A stretch of DNA of 33,604 nt, from the IMG/VR virus record IMGVR_UViG_3300009184_000019, positions 1 through 33,604 of that record. The stretch is one strand, 5' to 3'. Below, piece after piece: positions 23,235 to 29,099 of the stretch. Origin of the DNA: a virus. Below the pieces are notes generated by a model that made no database searches, was not told where the DNA came from, and saw only the letters and a list, made by a program, of their open reading frames with translations. The position numbers and the translations under genes were made by a program. The stretch's first letter is position 1, and the number at the start of each line of letters is the position of its first letter.

Positions 23235-23375
23235 TTTAATCTGCAATTTAATCTGCAACCCGCAATTTATCCTGCAGTTTAATCTGCAATAAAAATTGTA
23301 AAGCCTTGATAAATAAGATTGTTATTTTGCTTTAATCTGCGATTTGCAGATTTTATCCTGCAGTTTATTTTGCAA
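23235..23375. repeat. 12-mer iteron array with AT-rich core, candidate replication origin
   Basis: Seven copies of a 12-mer TTTAatcTGCAr at 23235-23246, 23247-23258, 23266-23277, 23278-23289, 23331-23342, 23352-23363 and 23364-23375. Adjacent pairs keep a 12-bp period. A 41-bp very AT-rich segment (23290-23330) splits the array 4+3. Iterons plus an AT-rich melting region are the usual design of an initiator-bound origin. The array lies at the 3' end of the replication block, between converging transcripts. No gene is present at 23121-23502. Confidence 0.6.
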
Positions 23376-23397
23376 TGCGACGATCCTGGTGGTCGAT

Positions 23398-23437
23398 TGT
23401 GCTGGGGGTGACCCCCTTGTGCTGGAGGCAACCCCCT
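23398..23437. repeat. Two tandem 20-bp repeats, each a hairpin
   Basis: TGTGCTGGGGGTGACCCCCT is followed directly by TGTGCTGGAGGCAACCCCCT (17 of 20 identical). The first contains the stem GGGGG/CCCCC and the second a weaker version. They lie 66 nt beyond the stop of the leftward replication block and may limit read-through into it or out of it. Confidence 0.6.
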
Positions 23438-23502
23438 ACCCATTTACCGTTTCGCATTTTAAGGGGGGCTACAATCATTTTGCCCCGCGTTTGGTACATC
23501 GC

Positions 23503-24006
23503 CTAGGAAAAATCATCAAGGTACACGTCTTGCCCTGTTTTGTGCGTTGTAGGAGCAGGCCTGATAACTTTGTTGATGTTCTCTGCAATGTAGCGGTCAT
23601 GGCGTGGGTCGCGGGTGTAGTATCGTAGGGTGCTGTCGCTATCCACCCAGGCGGGCTGTTCGCGGCGGTAGAAAATACACTTGGCCTTGACTGCATCACG
23701 CATCCACCCCAGGAAACGGTCGAATTCCAGGAACTGCGGGTTGATGTAATCCTTTGTTTTGGATTCGGCGGTAGCGTACTGGAACCATTGGCTGGCTGCT
23801 GATAGCAGGTCGGACTCTATGCAACCGCTGTGGATTTCGTCTGCCACGGTGCTGGCCTGTTTGATTCTATCCTTCCATTGTTGAACATAATCATAAATCC
23901 AATCGCGGCGATGTTTCTGCTGGTGGCGCATTTCCTCCACCGTCCAGCTGGCATATGGATTGCGGCCGTAGACGTCATATGCTGTGGTCATAGTCGTCGC
24001 TTTCAT
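23503..24006 (-). CDS. Hypothetical protein of the replication block
   Basis: A 167-residue, Trp/Tyr/Arg-rich soluble protein with helical segments (EEMRHQQKHRRDWIYDYVQQ) and a C-terminal RYYTRDPRHDRYIAENINKV. It overlaps the helicase-loader-like gene by about 32 nt. Starts at 24006 (residue 1) and 23991 (residue 6) are both possible; neither has a strong ribosome site. Position suggests a replication or DNA metabolism role; no motif was recognised. Confidence 0.7.
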   Translation of the reverse strand: MKATTMTTAYDVYGRNPYASWTVEEMRHQQKHRRDWIYDYVQQWKDRIKQASTVADEIHSGCIESDLLSAASQWFQYATAESKTKDYINPQFLEFDRFLGWMRDAVKAKCIFYRREQPAWVDSDSTLRYYTRDPRHDRYIAENINKVIRPAPTTHKTGQDVYLDDFS

Positions 24007-24430
24007 GGCTGTTGGTCAAAAGGGCTGGCTGCTCTTGCTGGTACTGCTGCAAGTTTTTCCTGTCCTGTTGGTTTTGCTGAAACTCTTGCAAGGTGTATCT
24101 GCTGCAATAGGTTAAATAATTCCTTTCCTCATCCATAACAAACAGATTTTCCTTAATTTTATTTTCAATGGCGCGAACAGTGTTCCAACATGGCTTAGCA
24201 GGAGGCGGGTCGATAATGTTTATAATATCGGCTGGGGTAGGCATTTTACTATTCCTATCCATGTACCTTCCAAACGCTTCGCAAACAATATCAAACGGAT
24301 ATTTTTCAAGCCTATTAACAAACATAAAACAAGCATCTGCTAGTTGGTCAGGTGTTCTTCCAAAAGTATCCAAAGTGTTAAAACACTGAACGATATATTT
24401 AGCTAATGCCGCTCTATCAGTCCTATTCAT
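23975..24430 (-). CDS. Putative helicase loader (lambda P / G39P N-terminal-like)
   Basis: A 151-residue protein. Its central part, LEKYPFDIVCEAFGRYMDRN then SKMPTPADIINIID, follows the YPxxxVxxAFxxYxxxxxxxPTPADIxxxI pattern of phage helicase-loader and replication proteins, and the C-terminus is Gln-rich. Such proteins recruit the host DnaB helicase to the initiator-bound origin. The start at 24430 overlaps the initiator stop by 8 nt (ATGAATAG). A longer open frame to 24676 merely overlaps the initiator gene and encodes a poly-Gln stretch, so it was not used. Confidence 0.68.
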   Translation of the reverse strand: MNRTDRAALAKYIVQCFNTLDTFGRTPDQLADACFMFVNRLEKYPFDIVCEAFGRYMDRNSKMPTPADIINIIDPPPAKPCWNTVRAIENKIKENLFVMDEERNYLTYCSRYTLQEFQQNQQDRKNLQQYQQEQPALLTNSHESDDYDHSI

Positions 24431-25514
24431 GCCTGTTTGCTTTGAGTTCGATGGTGTTGTCTCGCTCGTCAAGCATTGCGAGTGCTCTTGCTGCTGCTGT
24501 TGCTGCCTCGTATCCTTTTCCTCGGGGCGCTGCAAGCTGTTTGATTGTGTAGTCAGAATCCCATCGCCCTTGGTTAAGCCAGGTTGTAGCGTGGGCAATA
24601 TGCCGTTGCTCTGTTCTTTCTGCTCTAACGAAATTTGCATAGCCTCTAACGCCTCTTTCAATGATTTCATGGCCAACTCCTTTGTTGATTGCCTTAATGT
24701 AAATTTGAAATGCCTCTTGTTTCGAGCCGTCCCTTCTTGGATACAAATTCCAAAAATTCAAAAACTCGTCGGTGTAACCGATTGCTGTGTTCCTTTCCCT
24801 TCCTTTCCCTTCCTTTTCCATTCCCTTCCTTTCCTTTCCTTTCCCTTCCCCCTGTGCGTGCACGTGCGTGCACATGCGTGGCATGTCATCCAGGGTTAAG
24901 CCGTCACGACTAAGGTCTTCAATAAAGGCAACACCTGCGACTGGACGCGCAGAATTGCACGCTCTACAAAGGCATCTCAGGTTAGAAATGGCGTGAGTAC
25001 CCCCCATTGATTGAGGGAATATATGGTCAACTGTTAGGTCTTGTGTGCTTCCACAGCGCACGCATTGGTTTCCGTCTTTTGCAAAAACCAATCCACGAAG
25101 TTTTGGGGTTATGTTCACTCCCCTATCAATGTGAATTGTAGTTAATGTGCGTGCACGTGCGTGCACCAGATATTCATTATCACACGCAGGTAATAATGAT
25201 TTTGCCTCCCGAACGTTAATAACTTGGTGCTTAGAAAATCCAGGTATCCACCCATAAAGCTCTTCATCAATTTCATATTTTTTGATAAATCCATGAGAGT
25301 GCAAAGCCTCTAAAACTGCCTCAAAATCCACGTCATCGAATGGCAAGCAATCTAATTTAATCGCCCTGGGCTTCCACTTGAAACGACCCTCCCTATCGGC
25401 AACAGTCCATAGACCTGCAAAAGCAATTCTAAGGGGTAGCTTTGTGGACTTTTCAGTCTCAAACAATCCCTCATGCCTAAAAAACTCTGGTTTTACCGTT
25501 CTAATTCTGGCCAT
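24423..25514 (-). CDS. O-like replication initiator with an inserted HNH domain
   Basis: A 363-residue protein. Residues 1-110 are the winged-helix N-terminus of phage/plasmid replication proteins (MARIRTVKPEFFRHEGLFET, LPLRIAFAGLWTVADREGRF, GFSKHQVINVREAKSLLP). Residues 139-190 form an HNH nuclease with zinc Cys151/154 and Cys183/186, Asp163-His164 and Asn178. Residues 222-242 are the usual GEGKGKE-type low-complexity linker. From 247 comes the C-terminal FLNFWNLYPRRDGSKQEAFQ domain. Normal family members join the first part directly to the GEGKG linker, so the HNH is an insertion. Direct repeats lie at both edges. Start: ATG 25514, only a GGGG-type ribosome site. Confidence 0.85.
   Translation of the reverse strand: MARIRTVKPEFFRHEGLFETEKSTKLPLRIAFAGLWTVADREGRFKWKPRAIKLDCLPFDDVDFEAVLEALHSHGFIKKYEIDEELYGWIPGFSKHQVINVREAKSLLPACDNEYLVHARARTLTTIHIDRGVNITPKLRGLVFAKDGNQCVRCGSTQDLTVDHIFPQSMGGTHAISNLRCLCRACNSARPVAGVAFIEDLSRDGLTLDDMPRMCTHVHAQGEGKGKERKGMEKEGKGRERNTAIGYTDEFLNFWNLYPRRDGSKQEAFQIYIKAINKGVGHEIIERGVRGYANFVRAERTEQRHIAHATTWLNQGRWDSDYTIKQLAAPRGKGYEAATAAARALAMLDERDNTIELKANRHE
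24787..24852. repeat. Polypurine/polypyrimidine low-complexity tract
   Basis: About 65 bp of TTCCCTTCCTTTCC-type repeats on the plus strand; on the coding strand it gives the Glu/Gly/Lys/Arg linker of the initiator. It directly adjoins the GTGCACGCAC repeats, so it could also take part in origin melting or in replication slippage. Confidence 0.75.
24853..24873. repeat. 21-bp direct repeat, downstream edge of HNH insertion
   Basis: TGTGCGTGCACGTGCGTGCAC followed by no further base of identity; it equals 25146-25166. On the coding strand it is two tandem GTGCACGCAC decamers plus A. Confidence 0.9.
25146..25166. repeat. 21-bp direct repeat, upstream edge of HNH insertion
   Basis: Identical to 24853-24873. 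The first decamer of this copy (25166-25157) and the second decamer of the other (24863-24854) are both read as Val-His-Ala and lie 303 bp apart, an exact codon multiple. Confidence 0.9.
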
Positions 25515-25518
25515 AAAA

Positions 25519-25573
25519 AAACCCCATTAGTGAAAGTGTGCGATTGCGCCACACACCTTCACAAATAGGGTTT
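25519..25573 (-). promoter_or_regulatory. Long leader hairpin before the initiator, attenuator or operator
   Basis: Nested inverted repeats: AAACCC/GGGTTT at the outside (25519-25524, 25568-25573) and GTGAAaGTGTGCG against the matching arm at 25530-25562, with one mismatch and a 3-nt bulge. On the minus strand the 3' arm is followed by a T-run that reaches the initiator start codon at 25514. It has terminator features in an unusual position, 4 nt before an ATG. Confidence 0.6.
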
Positions 25574-25599
25574 CACTGCCGCGCAATAACAGTACATTC

Positions 25600-25627
25600 A
25601 CCATACGCATTTTGCAGGGTAAGTCAA
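25600..25627 (-). promoter_or_regulatory. Putative promoter for the initiator gene
   Basis: TTGACT (25622-25627) and TATGGT (25600-25605) on the minus strand with 16 nt between, in the 121-nt gap after RusA. Transcripts would begin just before the leader hairpin. Confidence 0.45.
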
Positions 25628-25635
25628 TAGCAATT

Positions 25636-26109
25636 CTAAAAAGATTCTAACTTTGCGCCCTTGACGACAATCGAAATATCAAAAGCTTTGCGGTCGTACA
25701 CACACACCTTCACGCATGGCACTTCGCCATAGATTTTCTTGCTGCCACCAGATTCTGTTATCTGGCTATCGTCCTTAAAGACAACAGCATTCATACCGTC
25801 CTCTAAAGCCTTTTGAATGTTCGACAAATCTGGCTTTTTGGTTGGGCGTATATCACCCGCCAGGGCTGCTGCACGTTTCTTAGCTGACCAGCTATCAGGA
25901 ACAGGGAACACGGCCACAAACATTAGCCCCACGTCTATGTCCACTGGCGGCCTATCCTGCATCGCTTGCATTGCCTGCATCATCACCAGGTTTTCATAGC
26001 GCACGGTTTCTTGTGGCGTGTAATGCCTGCCGCTCTTGGTTGAACGGCTGCGCTGCTTACCAAACGGGTGACCAGGCACAACAAAGCTGACTGAAAAAGG
26101 TTTATCCAT
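25636..26109 (-). CDS. rusA: RusA-family Holliday junction resolvase
   Basis: A 157-residue dimeric endonuclease that cuts four-way DNA junctions made during recombination and replication, clearing branches before packaging. The N-terminus VSFVVPGHPFGKQRSRSTKS and the key segment KKPDLSNIQKALEDGMNAVVFKDDSQI (about 94-120), with the family's conserved Asp residues and following Lys, are typical. It is slightly longer than E. coli RusA (120). Its ATG overlaps the upstream stop by 8 nt. Confidence 0.92.
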   Translation of the reverse strand: MDKPFSVSFVVPGHPFGKQRSRSTKSGRHYTPQETVRYENLVMMQAMQAMQDRPPVDIDVGLMFVAVFPVPDSWSAKKRAAALAGDIRPTKKPDLSNIQKALEDGMNAVVFKDDSQITESGGSKKIYGEVPCVKVCVYDRKAFDISIVVKGAKLESF

Positions 26110-26395
26110 TTTTATCCCCCACGGCTAATGTCCATAAAACGTTAAGCCAATCCGCACTACGGTAGTAGTTGCCCTTGTCCACTAGCCAACCAGCTCCCCT
26201 AGCCTTGTGAATAGACAGCCAAACATCGCCTTTTTTTACCCCAGCTTTTCGAGCAAAAGATGCGTAAGTCACGGGTGGCCTACACATCGTGCCATTGCTG
26301 TCAAATGGTTCCAAGCTAAGCGCATATAGCACCTTGGTTGTTGTTGCATCAAACCCAGCGTCTTTAACTAGTCGCCACCATTCTTGCGGTGTCAT
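26102..26395 (-). CDS. Small putative winged-helix protein
   Basis: A 97-residue protein. The segment CRPPVTYASFARKAGVKKGD then VWLSIHKARGAGWLVDKGNY reads like a helix-turn-helix with a short wing; Trp is frequent. It overlaps the HTH gene upstream by 4 nt and RusA by 8 nt, so it belongs to the same transcript. It could be a replication accessory or a regulator. No named family was recognised. Confidence 0.65.
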   Translation of the reverse strand: MTPQEWWRLVKDAGFDATTTKVLYALSLEPFDSNGTMCRPPVTYASFARKAGVKKGDVWLSIHKARGAGWLVDKGNYYRSADWLNVLWTLAVGDKNG

Positions 26396-26814
26396 CGCCG
26401 TACCACCCCAGGGTACTCAATCACAATGTCGCTGCCATCGCGCACCAGCATATCTTGTGTCATCTGATATAAACTTGCCGTTGTGGTCACCTTCCCGTCC
26501 AGTGCATACACACCCTTTTCTACCTCTCGCACCCTATCGCCAAAGGCATTTAGCATTAGACCCAAAATGTCTTTAGTTTTTGGTATTTCACCTTTTGGCT
26601 CACTGCCAACATGGCCATTATAGCGGTAGGCTTCCTTGAAACTTTCTTTTAAAATTTCACCGTTTGACCATTCGATTATTATTTCCTGAATTTCAGGGTT
26701 GGCATACCGCGCCCGCGAACTGTAAGCACGCAACGCTTCTGCCCTAATGTTTAGTTGATTGGCCGCATCAGCAAAGCTAATGCCATGTTTTTTCAAGTAG
26801 CTATCAATGTTCAT
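26392..26814 (-). CDS. Putative helix-turn-helix regulator or replication accessory
   Basis: A 140-residue protein. Residues 3-50 (YLKKHGISFADAANQLNIRA, then EALRAYSSRARYANPEIQEI) resemble the HTH of Cro/YdaS-like proteins, where a helix of the type FADAANQLN precedes a recognition helix. The C-terminal 80 residues have no recognised fold. It overlaps the ribbon-helix-helix gene by 11 nt. The pair at the head of the leftward replication block suggests control of the divergent region 26969-27110. Confidence 0.68.
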   Translation of the reverse strand: MNIDSYLKKHGISFADAANQLNIRAEALRAYSSRARYANPEIQEIIIEWSNGEILKESFKEAYRYNGHVGSEPKGEIPKTKDILGLMLNAFGDRVREVEKGVYALDGKVTTTASLYQMTQDMLVRDGSDIVIEYPGVVRR

Positions 26815-26968
26815 TTTTTTCTGCCTCCGCCATTGCCTTCTTAATCATATGCTGGATTTGCGTTGTCATTGTTCGGCCTTCTTGCCTGGCGTATTTTTGC
26901 AAAAACGCCTTTTGCTCTAAGGTTAGGCGAATGTTTACACATTTGCCGTCAACATGTTCTGTAACCAT
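26804..26968 (-). CDS. Ribbon-helix-helix (Arc/CopG-like) regulator
   Basis: A 54-residue protein. The pattern CVNIRLTLEQKAFLQKYARQ, then EGRTMTTQIQHMIKKAM, is a ribbon-helix-helix: a short strand with alternating residues (VNIRLT), helix A, a turn at EGRT, and helix B. Such proteins dimerise and bind operators with the paired strands, as P22 Arc does. AAGGAG lies 6 nt before the ATG. It is the first gene of the leftward block and faces a divergent promoter region, so self-regulation is likely. Below the size limit of most gene callers. Confidence 0.82.
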   Translation of the reverse strand: MVTEHVDGKCVNIRLTLEQKAFLQKYARQEGRTMTTQIQHMIKKAMAEAEKNEH

Positions 26969-27110
26969 TTTTAACTCCTTTAAGATAAAACACCATATTA
27001 TCTAGCCACATTATATATGCCGCGTCAATAGTTTTTTTATACATTTTTTTATTGACACGGGCTGACAACGGTGCCATCCTCAAACAGTCAACCAACCAGG
27101 GGGAAAACCG
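26969..27110. promoter_or_regulatory. Divergent promoter region between replication and accessory blocks
   Basis: A 142-nt A/T-rich gap. Rightward: TTGACA at 27052-27057 with a weak CATCCT 17 nt later. Leftward: TTGACG (27023-27028) with TAGATA/GATAAT at 18-20 nt and an exact TATAAT at 27010-27015. Ribosome sites are AAGGAG (leftward) and GGGGGAAAA (rightward). It is the probable early control point of the phage; the ribbon-helix-helix protein is the most likely ligand. Confidence 0.5.
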
Positions 27111-27347
27111 ATGACTAACGAAAGCGTCAACATTGTAGCGTGGGTTGCTATGATGGAAAAATGTATTGCTGGCACGCCAAACATTTATAGAAATTGGGCG
27201 GAGGAATTTCAGTTTAGGCAAAATTTACAAGCTAATGACCCAAGTTTTTATAACAAATACATGGAAATTATTAACAGAAGGCAATCAGAGCTTAGCCAAC
27301 TGTTATCACCGCCAAAGTCTAAGGATAAGGAGAAAGCCAATGACTGA
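27111..27347 (+). CDS. Hypothetical protein, first gene of the accessory block
   Basis: A 78-residue helical protein (VAWVAMMEKCIAGTPNIYRN, FQFRQNLQANDPSFYNKYME) with a Lys/Asp tail. GGGGGA precedes its ATG. As the promoter-proximal gene of the rightward block it should be expressed early. No motif was recognised. Confidence 0.72.
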   Translation: MTNESVNIVAWVAMMEKCIAGTPNIYRNWAEEFQFRQNLQANDPSFYNKYMEIINRRQSELSQLLSPPKSKDKEKAND

Positions 27348-27660
27348 ACAATCAAACCGCAAATGGATGAGGGGTTGGGGCAATCAGCCGCAGGTAGTGG
27401 CCTTTGACTCTGATGGAAATAAAATCCCAGGTTGGGAGAAACGTCAATCAGCTGCGCTTATGGGCAAGAGTAAAATGCCAGAGTTAGCATTAACTGCTTC
27501 CTTGCAACGCAGTCTAGATTGGAAGCGCATACAACGTGAGAAACAGGAATCCAAACGCAAGGCCAGGTGGCGCGTGTTTTGGAATTGTTTGCTAGCGGTT
27601 CCAGGTTGTGCTGTGCCCCTGTATGGCGCTTTCAAACTTGCAGAATGGATTATCCGATGA
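27340..27660 (+). CDS. Hypothetical basic protein with C-terminal membrane helix
   Basis: A 106-residue protein. It is basic, with a Trp-rich N-terminus (RKWMRGWGNQPQVVAFDSDG), a charged helix (WKRIQREKQESKRKARWRVF) and one hydrophobic helix at the end (FWNCLLAVPGCAVPLYGAFK). The ATG at 27340 is chosen for AAGGAG 8 nt upstream and an 8-nt overlap with the previous stop. A longer frame from 27166 overlaps the first gene. It may be a tail-anchored membrane protein; function unknown. Confidence 0.7.
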   Translation: MTEQSNRKWMRGWGNQPQVVAFDSDGNKIPGWEKRQSAALMGKSKMPELALTASLQRSLDWKRIQREKQESKRKARWRVFWNCLLAVPGCAVPLYGAFKLAEWIIR

Positions 27661-27965
27661 AACAGCTTAAACCATGCCCGCGTTGTGGTGGAGAAGGCAA
27701 ACTTTTTATTTGTCTTGATATGGTTACTTACAAAATAGAATGTATAAAGTGCCAATACAACACCCTACCTTGGCAAATGTCCAAGTGGGCGGTCACAGAG
27801 TGGAATGAAAACCGCCAGGGATGGGAATATCTAAGCGAAGAAAATTGTAGCATAAGCCGTGTTTTTTTTGTTGGCGTACCCTGGGTGCTTTTGTATTTCT
27901 ACGCAATTGTGTGGAGTATTCTTGAATTTTATAGTTTTGTCGAAGGATGGATTAAAAATGGTTAA
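27657..27965 (+). CDS. Lar-like zinc ribbon with C-terminal membrane segment
   Basis: A 102-residue protein. The first 50 residues fit the Lar restriction-alleviation family: LKPCPRCGGEG with Cys7 and Cys10, then IECIKC with Cys29 and Cys32, and AVTEWNENR, the usual xAxxxWNxR end. The following 40 residues are strongly hydrophobic and aromatic (VFFVGVPWVLLYFYAIVWSI), enough for one or two membrane passes, which Lar proteins normally lack. The Lar family was named for lowering type I restriction; most members are untested. The start ATGA overlaps the prior stop. Confidence 0.78.
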   Translation: MKQLKPCPRCGGEGKLFICLDMVTYKIECIKCQYNTLPWQMSKWAVTEWNENRQGWEYLSEENCSISRVFFVGVPWVLLYFYAIVWSILEFYSFVEGWIKNG

Positions 27966-28137
27966 TTTTATTAAACAATTTTTGTTGCGCCTATTGCCTG
28001 GCTTAATCCTGGGCGTGGTGTTTATCGGTGGCATTGCCGCCATTCCCGATAGCAAGGTCAAGCGGGCGCAAGAAAGCTGGCGCATCTTGGACTATCCAGC
28101 GGAAAACGAAGACTACTACCCACCACAAGATTTTTAG
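27958..28137 (+). CDS. Small membrane-anchored or exported protein
   Basis: A 59-residue protein: a basic start (MVNFIKQFLLR), one hydrophobic helix (LLPGLILGVVFIGGIAAIP), then a polar acidic tail ending NEDYYPPQDF. The helix may be an uncleaved signal anchor, with the tail on the periplasmic side. It overlaps the Lar-like gene by 8 nt. No family was recognised. Confidence 0.7.
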   Translation: MVNFIKQFLLRLLPGLILGVVFIGGIAAIPDSKVKRAQESWRILDYPAENEDYYPPQDF

Positions 28138-28146
28138 GAGAAAACA

Positions 28147-28719
28147 ATGTTTTGGAAAAAGGAAAAAGCGATAGAAAATGCCGCGCCAGAAACAAAAGAA
28201 GTTGTAGATTTAAGTCACAAACCTCAAAGGCGATATCAACTTTCAGAGTTGCAAGAAATTGTAATGGAAAAGTGGGAAATTAAATCCCATGAAGGGAAAT
28301 GTGCCTTTTGCTATGCATTAGTTATCCATGTTTCCAAAACTGCACCAGAAATTTGGGAAAAAGCGCAAGAAATTGCTGATAGTTATAAGGGGGAACAAGT
28401 ATGGAAACCCCGCATTATTGCTAAATTTCGCCTCCGCATAAAATGCTGGGATTTAGAAAGATTGATTGGAACACCATGTTTGACTGACGCAGACATAATA
28501 AGCCATTTTTGCGCTGCGGTTGACGATATGCTGGCAACTGATTGGGCGGCAAATAATGGAAAGCATATAAATCTTTACAAGGCAAAAGAATGCGAATACA
28601 TGGCAAGCGTTTCGTTCGACCAGGTTATTCCTTTGCTTTCCCTTAAAAAAGAATATGGGGAAGAATGGTTTTGGAAGCACTTGTTTAAGGATTACAAGCC
28701 TTTTGTTTGGAAAAATTAA
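28147..28719 (+). CDS. Hypothetical protein
   Basis: A 190-residue soluble protein, rich in Lys, Glu and Trp. It contains EGKCAFCYALVIHVSKTAPE, a CAFC pair, and a helical C-terminus (EEWFWKHLFKDYKPFVWKN). An AGGAG site precedes the ATG. It is the last gene before an internal promoter at 28743. No recognised family; the codon use is more A/T-rich than that of the recombination genes that follow. Confidence 0.72.
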   Translation: MFWKKEKAIENAAPETKEVVDLSHKPQRRYQLSELQEIVMEKWEIKSHEGKCAFCYALVIHVSKTAPEIWEKAQEIADSYKGEQVWKPRIIAKFRLRIKCWDLERLIGTPCLTDADIISHFCAAVDDMLATDWAANNGKHINLYKAKECEYMASVSFDQVIPLLSLKKEYGEEWFWKHLFKDYKPFVWKN

Positions 28720-28742
28720 ATTGACAAATAGAAAAAAAACTG

Positions 28743-28771
28743 TTGACACACGCAATTTTTTCGTGTTAGAT
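28743..28771 (+). promoter_or_regulatory. Putative internal promoter of the recombination genes
   Basis: TTGACA (28743-28748), a perfect -35, is followed after 17 nt by TTAGAT (28766-28771); GATAAG overlaps just downstream. The spacer contains the short inverted repeat ACACG/CGTGT around a T-run, which may be an operator. It lies in the 95-nt gap before the acidic protein gene. Confidence 0.6.
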
Positions 28772-28814
28772 AAGACATATCCACCAAGGATACCACCTAC
28801 CAAGGAGAACTGTT

Positions 28815-29096
28815 ATGGAATATTGGAATTTTTATTACGACGACGAATATGTTGATGAAGACGATATTATAGAAATTAACGCTAAAACCATTGAAGAAGC
28901 TAGCGATATGGCAGACAAAGACTTGCAAATGCGTTGTGAAGAGGAAGGCATTGTTGAGGCATACGAGTGCATTACCTTTGTTAAGCTCAGCACAGAAAGT
29001 GACGACATTTTAGAAACAGTTAAGGGATTCTATGCGGAGTATCAAGATTTTGATTTTGACCGCGACTGTGCTGTGCCTTGGGAATGCAGGGTATAA
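28815..29096 (+). CDS. Strongly acidic small protein
   Basis: A 93-residue protein with about 29 Asp/Glu against 7 Lys/Arg. Aromatic residues alternate with acidic ones at both ends (MEYWNFYYDDEYVDEDDIIE; YAEYQDFDFDRD). AAGGAG lies 7 nt before the ATG, and a promoter with a perfect -35 is about 45 nt upstream. The charge pattern would fit a DNA mimic, as used by several anti-defence proteins, but no family was recognised. The DNA-mimic idea is an inference only. Confidence 0.75.
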   Translation: MEYWNFYYDDEYVDEDDIIEINAKTIEEASDMADKDLQMRCEEEGIVEAYECITFVKLSTESDDILETVKGFYAEYQDFDFDRDCAVPWECRV

Positions 29097-29099
29097 ATC

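Noticed and set aside
23235-23375. CRISPR-like array
   Set aside because: The units are 12 bp, mostly contiguous and without uniform spacers, and no cas genes are near; iterons explain it better.
24431-24676. N-terminal extension of the loader gene with a poly-Gln run
   Set aside because: It overlaps the initiator's C-terminal coding sequence in another phase and the poly-Gln comes from its GCT/GCA-rich codons; the ATG at 24430 gives a normal 8-nt overlap.
24429-24996. Rightward open frames opposite the initiator
   Set aside because: Their composition (Phe/Pro/Ser/Leu runs) is the complement of the Lys/Glu/Gly linker; no ribosome site or family pattern.
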